NCBI GenBank assembly: GCA_023387635.1
Contig: JAEWHU010000365.1
Coordinates: forward strand, 1-7,601
Direction: 5' to 3'
Origin: Bacillota bacterium
GTDB lineage: Bacteria; Bacillota; Clostridia; Lachnospirales; Lachnospiraceae
Length of the DNA: 7,601 nt
The notes beneath the pieces are model-generated. The model made no database searches. It was given only the letters and a program-made list of their open reading frames with translations, and was not told the origin of the DNA. The translations under genes were made by a program, and so were the position numbers. Below are positions 1 through 6,003 of the stretch, in pieces; position 1 is the first letter of the stretch, and every line of letters begins with the position of its first letter.

Positions 1-500
1 AACTCAGCATTTTAGCTACTACAGATTACTTAACAAAGTTATATAATAGACGATATTTTATGGAGCAGCTTGAAATATATGCTAATACCAGTCAAACACC
101 TCTATCATTAATCCTATTTGATGTAGATAATTTCAAAAAAATTAACGATGTCAATGGTCACAATGCGGGGGATGCTGTATTAGTATGCATATCTGGAATA
201 TTAAAATTACTACTTCGTGAGGAAGATATTATCAGTAGATGGGGAGGCGAAGAGATTATGATTTGCTTACCTAACACCACTTCTGAAAAAGCTTTAAGCA
301 TTGCAAACAAAATTCGTAATGAAATAGCTAGATATGTATATAAGTATGATAATCGCACACTATCATGCACTGTTACTGGCGGCGTAATACCTTATAATAG
401 GAATTTATCCCCTGAACGTAACATTACTGTTGTTGACCAAGCATTATATAGTGGAAAATCTGCTGGAAAAAATTGTTGTATGGTGAAATATCCATCATAA
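1..500 (+). CDS. GGDEF-domain protein (probable diguanylate cyclase), 5'-truncated by the window edge
   Basis: The reading frame is open from base 3 to the TAA at 498-500, giving 165 visible residues; the true start lies before the window. An ATG at 60 is internal, because the residues before it already match the canonical start of a GGDEF domain (D-x-LT-x-LYNRRYF, visible residues 8-19). The domain follows in order: metal-binding region DVDNFKKIND (40-49), NGHNAGD (51-57), an RxxD product-inhibition site REED (72-75), the signature GGEEI (81-85) and the C-terminal ALYSGKSAGKN (147-157). GGDEF proteins condense two GTP into cyclic di-GMP. The metal and guanine-binding residues and the I-site are present, so activity is plausible. 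The last signature residue is Ile instead of the usual Phe, which is uncommon. The sensory N-terminal part cannot be seen, so the input signal and membrane location are unknown. No clear terminator follows the stop codon. Confidence 0.93.
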   Translation, partial: LSILATTDYLTKLYNRRYFMEQLEIYANTSQTPLSLILFDVDNFKKINDVNGHNAGDAVLVCISGILKLLLREEDIISRWGGEEIMICLPNTTSEKALSIANKIRNEIARYVYKYDNRTLSCTVTGGVIPYNRNLSPERNITVVDQALYSGKSAGKNCCMVKYPS

Positions 501-521
501 AATTAACTTACTAACTTCTAT

Positions 522-560
522 TTTATAATTTATATTTATATTTATAATTTATAATTTATA
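522..560. repeat. Tandem TTTATA(A) low-complexity tract
   Basis: Six consecutive units of TTTATA or TTTATAA run from 522 to 560 (unit lengths 7, 6, 6, 7, 7, 6). They lie between the GGDEF gene and the following HAD gene. The tract contains three TATAAT hexamers (524-529, 543-548, 550-555), any of which could act as a -10 box for the downstream gene, although no good -35 partner is visible. A further possible promoter, TTGCTT (565-570) with TATATT (587-592), would start transcription almost on top of the ribosome binding site and is therefore less likely. Confidence 0.75.
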
Positions 561-596
561 CTTATTGCTTATTACTAACTAAAGCATATATTTCAA

Positions 597-602
597 GAGA
601 GG
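597..602 (+). promoter_or_regulatory. Ribosome binding site supporting a TTG start
   Basis: A GAGAGG Shine-Dalgarno-like sequence ends 10 bases before the TTG at 613. There is no in-frame ATG near it; the ATG at 620 is out of frame. The HAD motif I begins only eight residues into the protein, so TTG is the best supported start. Confidence 0.75.
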
Positions 603-612
603 ATATATTAAA

Positions 613-1419
613 TTGGCATATGAAATACTAGTTCTTGACATTGATGGAACATTAACAAATTCGCAAAAAGAAATTACAAAAAAAACTTTAGACGCTATAC
701 TTAAGATACAAAAGAGAGGCCATATTGTAGTATTAGCATCTGGTAGGCCTACCCCAGGAATATTAAATCTAGCAAAAGAGCTTAACTTATCTAAGTACAA
801 TGGTTATATACTATCCTATAATGGAGCCAAAATTATTAACTGTGCTACAAACGAAATAATACATAATAAAGTTATTGATAGAGCCCTTATTCCAAGTATT
901 TATGAAGCTGCACTTTTACATGAAGTTGGAATTATTTCTTACGAAGGAGATACAGTAATTGCTGGCACTCCAATTGATGAATACATGATTAAGGAATCCA
1001 AAATTAATAATCTTCCAATAAAACAAGTAGAAGACTTTGTTAAATATATAAACTTTGATATAAATAAACTGATTATGACACATGAACCTGCTCATTTAGA
1101 AAAAGTAGAAATCATCCTAAAAGAACAATTTAGGGATAGCTTAAATATCTATCGCTCCGAACCATATTTCTTAGAAATCATGCCACTTAATATAGATAAA
1201 GCATATTCCTTAAGCATACTATTAGAACACCTTGGCTTATCAAAAGACCAGATGATTAGTTGTGGTGATGGTTATAATGATTTAACTATGATAGAATACG
1301 CAGGTATGGGCGTTGCTATGGCAAATGCTAGGGATACTATAAAACAGGCAGCTGACTATATAACTCTATCCAATGACGAAGATGGCATTGCTCATGTTAT
1401 TCATGAATTCATGATATAA
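613..1419 (+). CDS. Cof-type HAD-superfamily phosphatase
   Basis: This 268-residue protein has all four HAD motifs of the Cof (class IIB, capped) subfamily. Motif I is DIDGTLTNS with nucleophile Asp9 and Asp11. Motif II is ASGR with Ser43. The motif III lysine is Lys196 in NIDKAYS. Motif IV is GDGYND (218-223) with Mg-binding Asp219 and Asp223. The residues between about 85 and 190 form the expected cap. The length is normal for the family. These are soluble cytoplasmic Mg-dependent phosphatases acting on sugar phosphates, FMN, PLP or similar small metabolites; the cap decides the substrate and cannot be read here. Translation starts at TTG 613, supported by GAGAGG 10 bases upstream. The gene is the last on the + strand and faces a second Cof-type gene across a shared hairpin. 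Family assignment is firm; substrate is unknown. Confidence 0.95.
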   Translation: MAYEILVLDIDGTLTNSQKEITKKTLDAILKIQKRGHIVVLASGRPTPGILNLAKELNLSKYNGYILSYNGAKIINCATNEIIHNKVIDRALIPSIYEAALLHEVGIISYEGDTVIAGTPIDEYMIKESKINNLPIKQVEDFVKYINFDINKLIMTHEPAHLEKVEIILKEQFRDSLNIYRSEPYFLEIMPLNIDKAYSLSILLEHLGLSKDQMISCGDGYNDLTMIEYAGMGVAMANARDTIKQAADYITLSNDEDGIAHVIHEFMI

Positions 1420-1474
1420 TAACTTTTTACAAGTTATATATTACTCTAAATCTAATTTATACTTAAACATAGTC

Positions 1475-1504
1475 GCCCCACGAACCTTGAAAAAATCGTG
1501 GGGC
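1475..1504. terminator. Hairpin between convergent HAD genes, probable bidirectional terminator
   Basis: A perfect 9-bp GC-rich stem is formed by GCCCCACGA (1475-1483) and TCGTGGGGC (1496-1504) around a 12-base loop. It sits 55 bases after the stop of the + strand HAD gene and 16 bases after the stop of the - strand HAD gene, the expected place for a shared terminator. The + strand continues with a T-rich but interrupted stretch (1509-1522). On the - strand the sequence after the stem is not T-rich, so termination is better supported for the + strand gene. Confidence 0.72.
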
Positions 1505-1520
1505 AATGCTTATTTATTAT

Positions 1521-2330
1521 TTAATCATTCTCCATAATATTATAAATAATATCAGCTAAGACATGGTCATCATTACTTACTGTAACTATATCCGCAATCT
1601 CTTTAATATCCCAAGGAGCATTACCAGTAGCTATACCAACATCAGCACCCTTTATCATCTCTATATCATTATAATAATCACCAACCGCATAATAGGTGTA
1701 CTCATCTCCTAGAAGCTTACGAAGTGTTATAAGCATATCTCCCTTAGATGAACTACTAGGAAGTATTTCTAGATAAATATCGGAGGAATATACCAATGTC
1801 ATTTCCTCATTCAAATTCAATTCCTTACCAAATTCTTCTATCTCACTAAGTTCTTGCTTATTTCCGCGAAATAAAACTTTTATCCACTCTTCCTCCATAA
1901 TGTCATCAACCTTGGTTGTAATAAAAGGTGAATGATGTTTTCTTATATCCTCATCAATCAATTCCTCTGGAGTAATAATAAAACAACCTTTAACAGTGTA
2001 TATTTGAACTACAACTTCAGGAAACTGTTTCGTACAATCTATTAGAAACTCTTTTAACTTATCATTTGATAGTAATTTTAGTTCCAAATATTTTTTACTT
2101 TTGTAATCGTATAAACCACATCCATTATATAAAATACATGGAATATTCATTTCTAAAGTATCTATAAATTTCAAAGCATTCTGTTCACCTCTACCAGTTG
2201 CAATGCCAAATTTACCTCCGCCCCTAATAAATCTTTCAATTGCTTCCTTATTTCTACTAGACACCATGCTGCTCGTGTTAAGTAAAGTTCCATCCAGATC
2301 AGTTAATAAAACAATATTATTATAATTCAT
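1521..2330 (-). CDS. Cof-type HAD-superfamily phosphatase (second copy)
   Basis: The protein has 269 residues from the ATG at 2330-2328. HAD motifs are complete: motif I TDLDGTLLNT with Asp11 and Asp13, motif II ATGR with Thr45, motif III Lys196 in SSSKGDM, and motif IV GDYYND (217-222) with Asp218 and Asp222. The middle third (about 85-190) is the class IIB cap. Like the convergent neighbour it should be a cytoplasmic Mg-dependent phosphatase with an unknown small phosphorylated substrate. The two share fold, length and motif positions but differ clearly across the cap, so they probably have different substrates. The frame extends upstream to a TTG at 2360, but that codon has no ribosome binding site, while AAGGAG lies 11 bases before the ATG. 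The gene appears monocistronic, with its own promoter after the pflA terminator. Confidence 0.95.
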   Translation of the reverse strand: MNYNNIVLLTDLDGTLLNTSSMVSSRNKEAIERFIRGGGKFGIATGRGEQNALKFIDTLEMNIPCILYNGCGLYDYKSKKYLELKLLSNDKLKEFLIDCTKQFPEVVVQIYTVKGCFIITPEELIDEDIRKHHSPFITTKVDDIMEEEWIKVLFRGNKQELSEIEEFGKELNLNEEMTLVYSSDIYLEILPSSSSKGDMLITLRKLLGDEYTYYAVGDYYNDIEMIKGADVGIATGNAPWDIKEIADIVTVSNDDHVLADIIYNIMEND

Positions 2331-2341
2331 CCTATTATTTA

Positions 2342-2347
2342 CTCCTT
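2342..2347 (-). promoter_or_regulatory. Ribosome binding site fixing the ATG start of the second HAD gene
   Basis: AAGGAG on the - strand, 11 bases before the ATG at 2330, selects that ATG over the upstream in-frame TTG at 2360. The TTG has no Shine-Dalgarno match in front of it. Confidence 0.8.
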
Positions 2348-2425
2348 TTTGTAAGTTCAATTGGTGGCATTTGTGTGTACCTGTATGTAATTAACATGAA
2401 TAATATAACAACTATTATCATAGTA

Positions 2426-2453
2426 ATTATACTAAATATTTAAGTATTAGCAA
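2426..2453 (-). promoter_or_regulatory. Candidate sigma-A promoter of the second HAD gene
   Basis: On the - strand TTGCTA (2453-2448, four of six matches to the -35 consensus) is followed after 16 bases by a perfect TATAAT (2431-2426). Transcription would begin near 2419, giving a leader of roughly 90 bases. In AT-rich DNA such matches occur by chance, but the position is right: downstream of the pflA terminator and upstream of the HAD gene. Confidence 0.42.
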
Positions 2454-2486
2454 TAACTTTCCAAAATTATTAAATATTGTCTTATT

Positions 2487-2516
2487 TATCATAATAAAAA
2501 ATATCATAATAAAAAA
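2487..2516. repeat. Perfect 15-bp tandem duplication
   Basis: The 15-base unit TATCATAATAAAAAA occurs twice in direct succession without mismatch (2487-2501 and 2502-2516). On the - strand each unit begins with six Ts. The copy nearer pflA supplies the T-tract of the pflA terminator and the second repeats that tract immediately downstream. It looks like a local slippage duplication. Confidence 0.85.
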
Positions 2517-2555
2517 GCGTTAACTCGCAGCTAAAATGCGTGTTAACACTTTTTT
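2511..2555 (-). terminator. Rho-independent terminator of the pflB-pflA unit
   Basis: On the - strand a 13-base arm (2549-2537) pairs with 2529-2517 around a 7-base loop, with one G-U wobble and one A-A mismatch. The stem is flanked by six As before and six Ts after, followed by further T-rich sequence. It starts six bases after the pflA stop codon. The arrangement is symmetrical enough to work in the + direction too, but no + strand gene ends nearby. Confidence 0.9.
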
Positions 2556-2561
2556 AATTAA

Positions 2562-3302
2562 CTATTTATTTAAAGATACTTCTATCCCACTTTTGATTAA
2601 AATATCATATGTCCTTTGTAAAAGTTCGTTTGTTGGTTCATTTGTTTCTTTTAGTTGATAATCAAGTCCCAACTCTTCCCATTTGTATTCACCCATTTTA
2701 TGAAATCCTAGAATTTCGATTTTCTTTACATTCGGATATCCTTTTAGATATTCCGATAATTTTTCTACTGAATCAAAGTTATCTGTAAGATTTGGTATTA
2801 AAACATAACGAATCCATGTATTAATATTCTTTTCTTTTAGTTTATCTAAAAATCTTAAGGTAGGCTCAAGTTTTACTGAAGTTACATTCTTATATACCGT
2901 TTTATCGAAGTTCTTTATATCTAGCAATACGATATCTACATAATCAAGTAACTCTTCTACACTATCGTTATAAATAAAACCCGACGTATCAATACATACT
3001 GAAATGCCTCTTTTTTTTATTTTTTTAGCAACTTCAAGTATAAATCCAGCTTGTAACAATGGTTCTCCCCCAGTAAAAGTAGCTCCTCCACCTGAAAAGT
3101 CCATAAATGATTTATATTTAATTATTTCATTTGCTAGTTGTTCTGGTGTATATTCTGTTCCTTTACTTGTATCCCATGTATCTGGATTGTGGCAAAATTG
3201 ACATCGTAGGGGACAACCTTGCATAAAGGTAACAAATCGTATCCCAGGTCCATCAACTGTTCCACAACTCTCTAAGGAATGAATTCTTCCTATTGTACTC
3301 AT
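2562..3302 (-). CDS. pflA: Pyruvate formate-lyase activating enzyme (radical SAM)
   Basis: The 246-residue protein uses a [4Fe-4S] cluster and S-adenosylmethionine to abstract a hydrogen from the catalytic glycine of PflB, switching on pyruvate formate-lyase under anaerobic conditions. The radical-SAM motif CxxxCxxC is Cys30, Cys34 and Cys37 in GCPLRCQFCHNPDTW. The family SAM-binding segment GGGATFTGGEP follows at 71-81, DTSG at 105-108, DIK at 128-130, and the C-terminal HKMGEYKWEELG at 201-212. The N-terminal GTVDGPGIRFVTFMQGC is typical of PflA. Length equals the usual family size. The ATG at 3302 has AAAGGTGG seven bases upstream. The gene lies 181 bases downstream of pflB on the same strand and is followed by a strong terminator, so it is probably the last gene of the unit. 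It could have extra transcription from its own weak promoter (see 3348-3406). Confidence 0.97.
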   Translation of the reverse strand: MSTIGRIHSLESCGTVDGPGIRFVTFMQGCPLRCQFCHNPDTWDTSKGTEYTPEQLANEIIKYKSFMDFSGGGATFTGGEPLLQAGFILEVAKKIKKRGISVCIDTSGFIYNDSVEELLDYVDIVLLDIKNFDKTVYKNVTSVKLEPTLRFLDKLKEKNINTWIRYVLIPNLTDNFDSVEKLSEYLKGYPNVKKIEILGFHKMGEYKWEELGLDYQLKETNEPTNELLQRTYDILIKSGIEVSLNK

Positions 3303-3347
3303 TTTATTACCACCTTTCTAAGCAACATTCCAAACATATAATAGATT

Positions 3348-3360
3348 ATTACACTGTAAT
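3348..3360. promoter_or_regulatory. Perfect small palindrome upstream of pflA, possible operator
   Basis: ATTACA and TGTAAT form a perfect inverted repeat around one central base, about 45 bases before the pflA start. Just upstream on the - strand is a weak promoter-like pair: TTGCCT (3406-3401), a 16-base spacer and TAGGAT (3384-3379). This would place the palindrome just after the start of transcription. No known regulator consensus is recognised with confidence. Confidence 0.3.
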
Positions 3361-3437
3361 GTTACCACTAATAAACCAATCCTAGCTAAAAATTTATGAT
3401 AGGCAATATATGCAATTATATGTTTTATATATAATTT

Positions 3438-3470
3438 ATCCCCTACCTTAAATAATATAAGGCAGAGGAT
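3438..3470 (-). promoter_or_regulatory. Stem-loop between pflB and pflA
   Basis: A 13-bp stem (3470-3458 with 3450-3438, two G-U wobbles on the - strand) encloses a 7-base AT loop, 13 bases after the pflB stop. On the - strand it is followed by an A-rich stretch, not a T-tract, so it is not a good intrinsic terminator. It more likely stabilises the 3' end of the pflB message or reduces read-through into pflA. Reading in the + direction, a T-rich stretch follows, but no + strand gene ends here. Confidence 0.7.
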
Positions 3471-3483
3471 TATAATTTGTTTA

Positions 3484-5709
3484 TTATCTTTGATGGAATG
3501 TACGGTGAATAACATCTAATTGTTGTTCACGATTCAATTTAATAAAGTTAACTGCATATCCTGAAACACGAATAGTTAATTGTGGATATTTTTCTGGGTG
3601 ATCCATTGCATCTAATAAAGTTTCTCTATCAAAAACATTTACATTGATGTGGTGACCAGTTTGAGCAAAATAACCATCTAACAAACCAGTAAGGTTAGAT
3701 ATTCTTTCTTCTTCTGTTTTACCTAATGCATTAGGCACGATGGAGAATGTATATGATATACCATCTTCTGCATGTTTGTAAGGTAATTTAGCAACAGATG
3801 ACATAGATGCAATAGCACCTTTTTTATCTCTTCCGTGCATTGGATTAGCTCCTGGAGCAAATGGTTCGCCAGCTTTACGTCCGTCTGGAGTACTTCCTGT
3901 TTTCTTACCATATACTACGTTAGAAGTAATTGTTAAGATAGATAATGTATGTTTCGCATTACGGTATGTTTTAACTTTACGTAATTTGTTCATGAAACGT
4001 TCTACAATTTCAACTGCCATTTGGTCAACTCTATCATCATTATTACCAAATGCTGGATATTCGCCTTCTATCTCATAATCAACAGCTAAACCAGCTTCGT
4101 TACGAATAACTTTAACTTTAGAGTATTTAATAGCAGATAAGGAGTCAGCTACTACAGATAAACCAGCAATACCACAAGCTTGAGTTCTTAAGATCTCAAC
4201 ATCATGTAATGCCATTTGTAATTTTTCATAATTGTATTTATCGTGCATGTAATGAATTACGTTTAAAGTGTTAATATAAAGTTCAGCTAACCAATCCATT
4301 GTTTGATCAAATTTAGCCATAACTTCATCATATTCTAAATAATCGCCTGTAATTGGTGCAAATAATGGTCCAACTTGTTCACCATATCTTTCATCAACAC
4401 CACCATTAATAGCATATAATAATGCTTTTGCAAGGTTTGCACGAGCTCCAAAGAATTGCATTTGTTTACCAATTCTCATTGCAGATACACAACAAGCAAT
4501 ACCATAGTCATCGCCCCAAGCTTCTCTCATGATATCATCGTTTTCATATTGAATAGAACTTGTATCAATAGATACTTTAGAACAGAAATCTTTAAATCCT
4601 TGTGGCAAAGAGTTAGACCAAAGAACTGTTAAGTTTGGTTCTGGAGCTGGCCCTAAGTTATAAAGAGTATGAAGGATACGGAAACTGCTCTTAGTTACTA
4701 AAGTTCTACCATCAAGACCCATACCACCGATTGATTCAGTAACCCAAGTAGGATCTCCTGAGAATAAATCATTATATTCTGGAGTTCTAAGGAAACGAAC
4801 CATTCTCAATTTCATAACAAAATGATCCATAATCTCTTGAGCTTCTTCTTCTGTAAGAACTCCTTCTTTTATATCACGTTCAATATAGATATCTAAGAAA
4901 GTGGATACACGGCCAAGACTCATTGCAGCTCCATCTTGTTCTTTGATTGCTCCAAGGTAACCAAAGTATGTCCATTGAAAAGCCTCAACTGCATTCTTAG
5001 CTGGTACACCAATATCAAAGCCATAGCTTTCAGCCATAACTTTAAGTTGTTTTAATGCTTTGATTTGCTCAGAAAGTTCTTCTCTAAGTCTCACATCAGG
5101 AGATTCAAGAGTGTTCTTTTCTAGTAATTTCTTTTGATCTAACTTTTCATTAATTAGAGCATCTACACCATATAAAGCAACACGTCTATAGTCACCAATG
5201 ATACGTCCACGACCATAAGCATCTGGAAGACCTGTAATAATACCTGTATGTCTTGCTTTTTTCATAGAATCAGTGTATGCATCAAATACACCATCATTAT
5301 GAGTTTTTCTATTATTCGTATAGATTTCTTCTGTCTTTTTATCTAGTTCAAATCCGTAAGCTTTTAATGCATTTTTTACAACACGTACGCCACCATTAGG
5401 CATAATTCCTCTTTTTAATGGTTTATCAGTTTGGAAACCTACGATTACTTCTTTATCTTTATCAATATAACCAGGTCCAAATGTCGTAATTGTTGAAGGT
5501 TTTTCAGTTTCAGCATCAATAATGCCTTTTTGCGACTCTATTTTCATTAATTCTAGAACTTCATTCCATAATTCAGTCGTTCTAGTCGTTGGCCCTACAA
5601 GAAAGGAACCATCTCCCTCATATGGAGTATAGTTAGCTTGGATAAATTGTCTAACATCAATATCTGTTTCCCAGTTACCACCGTTAAAATCTCGCCATTC
5701 TTGTTTCAT
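3484..5709 (-). CDS. pflB: Formate C-acetyltransferase (pyruvate formate-lyase)
   Basis: This 741-residue glycyl-radical enzyme converts pyruvate and CoA to acetyl-CoA and formate in anaerobic fermentation. The catalytic cysteine pair is Cys406-Cys407 in DDYGIACCVSAM, followed by GKQMQFFGAR (414-423). The radical-bearing glycine is Gly717 in IRVSGYAV, 24 residues from the C-terminus, as in the family. The PFL domain (about 20-610) and the C-terminal glycine-radical domain (about 615-741) are both intact. Other recognisable blocks are GLPDAYGRGRIIGDYRRVAL (160-179) and TPDGRKAGEPFAPGANP (607-623). Length fits Firmicute PflB (the E. coli enzyme is about 760 residues). The ATG at 5709 has a perfect AGGAGG nine bases upstream, indicating strong translation. 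Two TAA codons stand in tandem at the end. The gene heads a unit with pflA, separated from it by a stem-loop, and is preceded by a structured leader and a TTGACA-containing promoter. Confidence 0.98.
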   Translation of the reverse strand: MKQEWRDFNGGNWETDIDVRQFIQANYTPYEGDGSFLVGPTTRTTELWNEVLELMKIESQKGIIDAETEKPSTITTFGPGYIDKDKEVIVGFQTDKPLKRGIMPNGGVRVVKNALKAYGFELDKKTEEIYTNNRKTHNDGVFDAYTDSMKKARHTGIITGLPDAYGRGRIIGDYRRVALYGVDALINEKLDQKKLLEKNTLESPDVRLREELSEQIKALKQLKVMAESYGFDIGVPAKNAVEAFQWTYFGYLGAIKEQDGAAMSLGRVSTFLDIYIERDIKEGVLTEEEAQEIMDHFVMKLRMVRFLRTPEYNDLFSGDPTWVTESIGGMGLDGRTLVTKSSFRILHTLYNLGPAPEPNLTVLWSNSLPQGFKDFCSKVSIDTSSIQYENDDIMREAWGDDYGIACCVSAMRIGKQMQFFGARANLAKALLYAINGGVDERYGEQVGPLFAPITGDYLEYDEVMAKFDQTMDWLAELYINTLNVIHYMHDKYNYEKLQMALHDVEILRTQACGIAGLSVVADSLSAIKYSKVKVIRNEAGLAVDYEIEGEYPAFGNNDDRVDQMAVEIVERFMNKLRKVKTYRNAKHTLSILTITSNVVYGKKTGSTPDGRKAGEPFAPGANPMHGRDKKGAIASMSSVAKLPYKHAEDGISYTFSIVPNALGKTEEERISNLTGLLDGYFAQTGHHINVNVFDRETLLDAMDHPEKYPQLTIRVSGYAVNFIKLNREQQLDVIHRTFHQR

Positions 5710-5724
5710 AATATAAATCCTCCT

Positions 5725-5751
5725 GTTAACAAACTAGTTAAAGAATGTTAA
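5725..5751 (-). promoter_or_regulatory. Three GTTAA/TTAAC direct repeats just upstream of the pflB ribosome binding site
   Basis: GTTAA (on the + strand) occurs at 5725-5729, 5737-5741 and 5747-5751, with start-to-start spacings of 12 and 10 bases, close to one helical turn. The first copy is part of TTAACAA (5726-5732), which equals one half of the clostridial Rex operator (TTGTTAA-N4-TTAACAA), but the matching other half is absent. The copies touch the AGGAGG at 5719-5724. A regulatory role is only a possibility. Confidence 0.22.
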
Positions 5752-5775
5752 TTCTATTATTAAAAGACAAATACC

Positions 5776-5823
5776 TATTTATGTCCATAAATTTACAACA
5801 TAAATAATAGATATAGTTGTAAA
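5776..5823 (-). promoter_or_regulatory. Overlapping inverted repeats in the pflB leader
   Basis: Three perfect inverted repeats are interleaved here. TTTACAAC (5792-5799) pairs with GTTGTAAA (5816-5823). TATTTATG (5776-5783) pairs with CATAAATA (5799-5806). ATTTATG (5777-5783) also pairs with CATAAAT (5786-5792) around two bases. In the - strand RNA the loop of the first hairpin contains one arm of the second pairing, so they could form an H-type pseudoknot or compete with each other. Alternatively the 16-bp ATTTATG-TC-CATAAAT palindrome could be a DNA operator. The region is very AT-rich, which raises the chance of coincidence. Confidence 0.4.
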
Positions 5824-5857
5824 ACACAATATATCATGTAATTGCCTCTATATATAG

Positions 5858-5889
5858 ATTATACTAATTAATAAAAAGCCTTCTGTCAA
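5858..5889 (-). promoter_or_regulatory. Candidate sigma-A promoter of pflB
   Basis: On the - strand a perfect -35 hexamer TTGACA (5889-5884) is followed by TATAAT (5863-5858), but 20 bases apart, longer than the usual 17. With a 17-base spacer the -10 box would be TAGTAT (5866-5861), a four of six match. Either way transcription would start near 5850-5855 and give a leader of about 140 bases. The remaining 294-base gap between the ABC ATPase gene and pflB shows no gene. No convincing terminator for the ABC genes was found in it, only short AT-rich inverted repeats such as 5954-5969. Confidence 0.5.
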
Positions 5890-6003
5890 TAGCTTACTTA
5901 GCTAATTATTCTCAATAAGAAATATTTTTTTATGTGTTTTTACAATGTCTGCGTTATATTTCAATATAATACCTCAATTACCATTATTTATGACAATTTT
6001 TGC

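Noticed and set aside
158..370. A 70-codon - strand frame opposite the GGDEF domain
   Set aside because: It is antisense to a clearly coding GGDEF domain and has no initiation signal.
579..800. A 73-codon - strand frame opposite the start of the first HAD gene
   Set aside because: It is antisense to the catalytic N-terminus of the HAD protein and has no supporting signals.
2331..2360. An upstream TTG start adding ten residues to the second HAD protein
   Set aside because: There is no ribosome binding site before the TTG. AAGGAG lies inside this stretch at the right distance from the ATG at 2330, and the family motif I begins normally from that ATG.
3004..3201. A 65-codon + strand open frame inside pflA
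   Set aside because: It is antisense to the radical-SAM core of pflA and has no start signal of its own.
3318..3515. A 65-codon open frame on the - strand that spans the pflB-pflA gap and overlaps the end of pflB
   Set aside because: It has no ribosome binding site, runs through the inter-cistronic stem-loop, and its product has no recognisable domain. PflB ends normally, so it is not a frameshifted extension.
3723..3911. A 62-codon - strand frame inside pflB
   Set aside because: It is an out-of-frame shadow of the strongly conserved glycine-radical region of pflB.
5715..5732. A complete Rex operator before pflB
   Set aside because: Only the TTAACAA half is present; the bases four positions before it do not match TTGTTAA.
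5954..5969. TTATATT-TC-AATATAA inverted repeat as a terminator of the ABC genes
   Set aside because: The stem is made only of A-T pairs with a 2-base loop and has no following T-tract, so it is too weak to be an intrinsic terminator.
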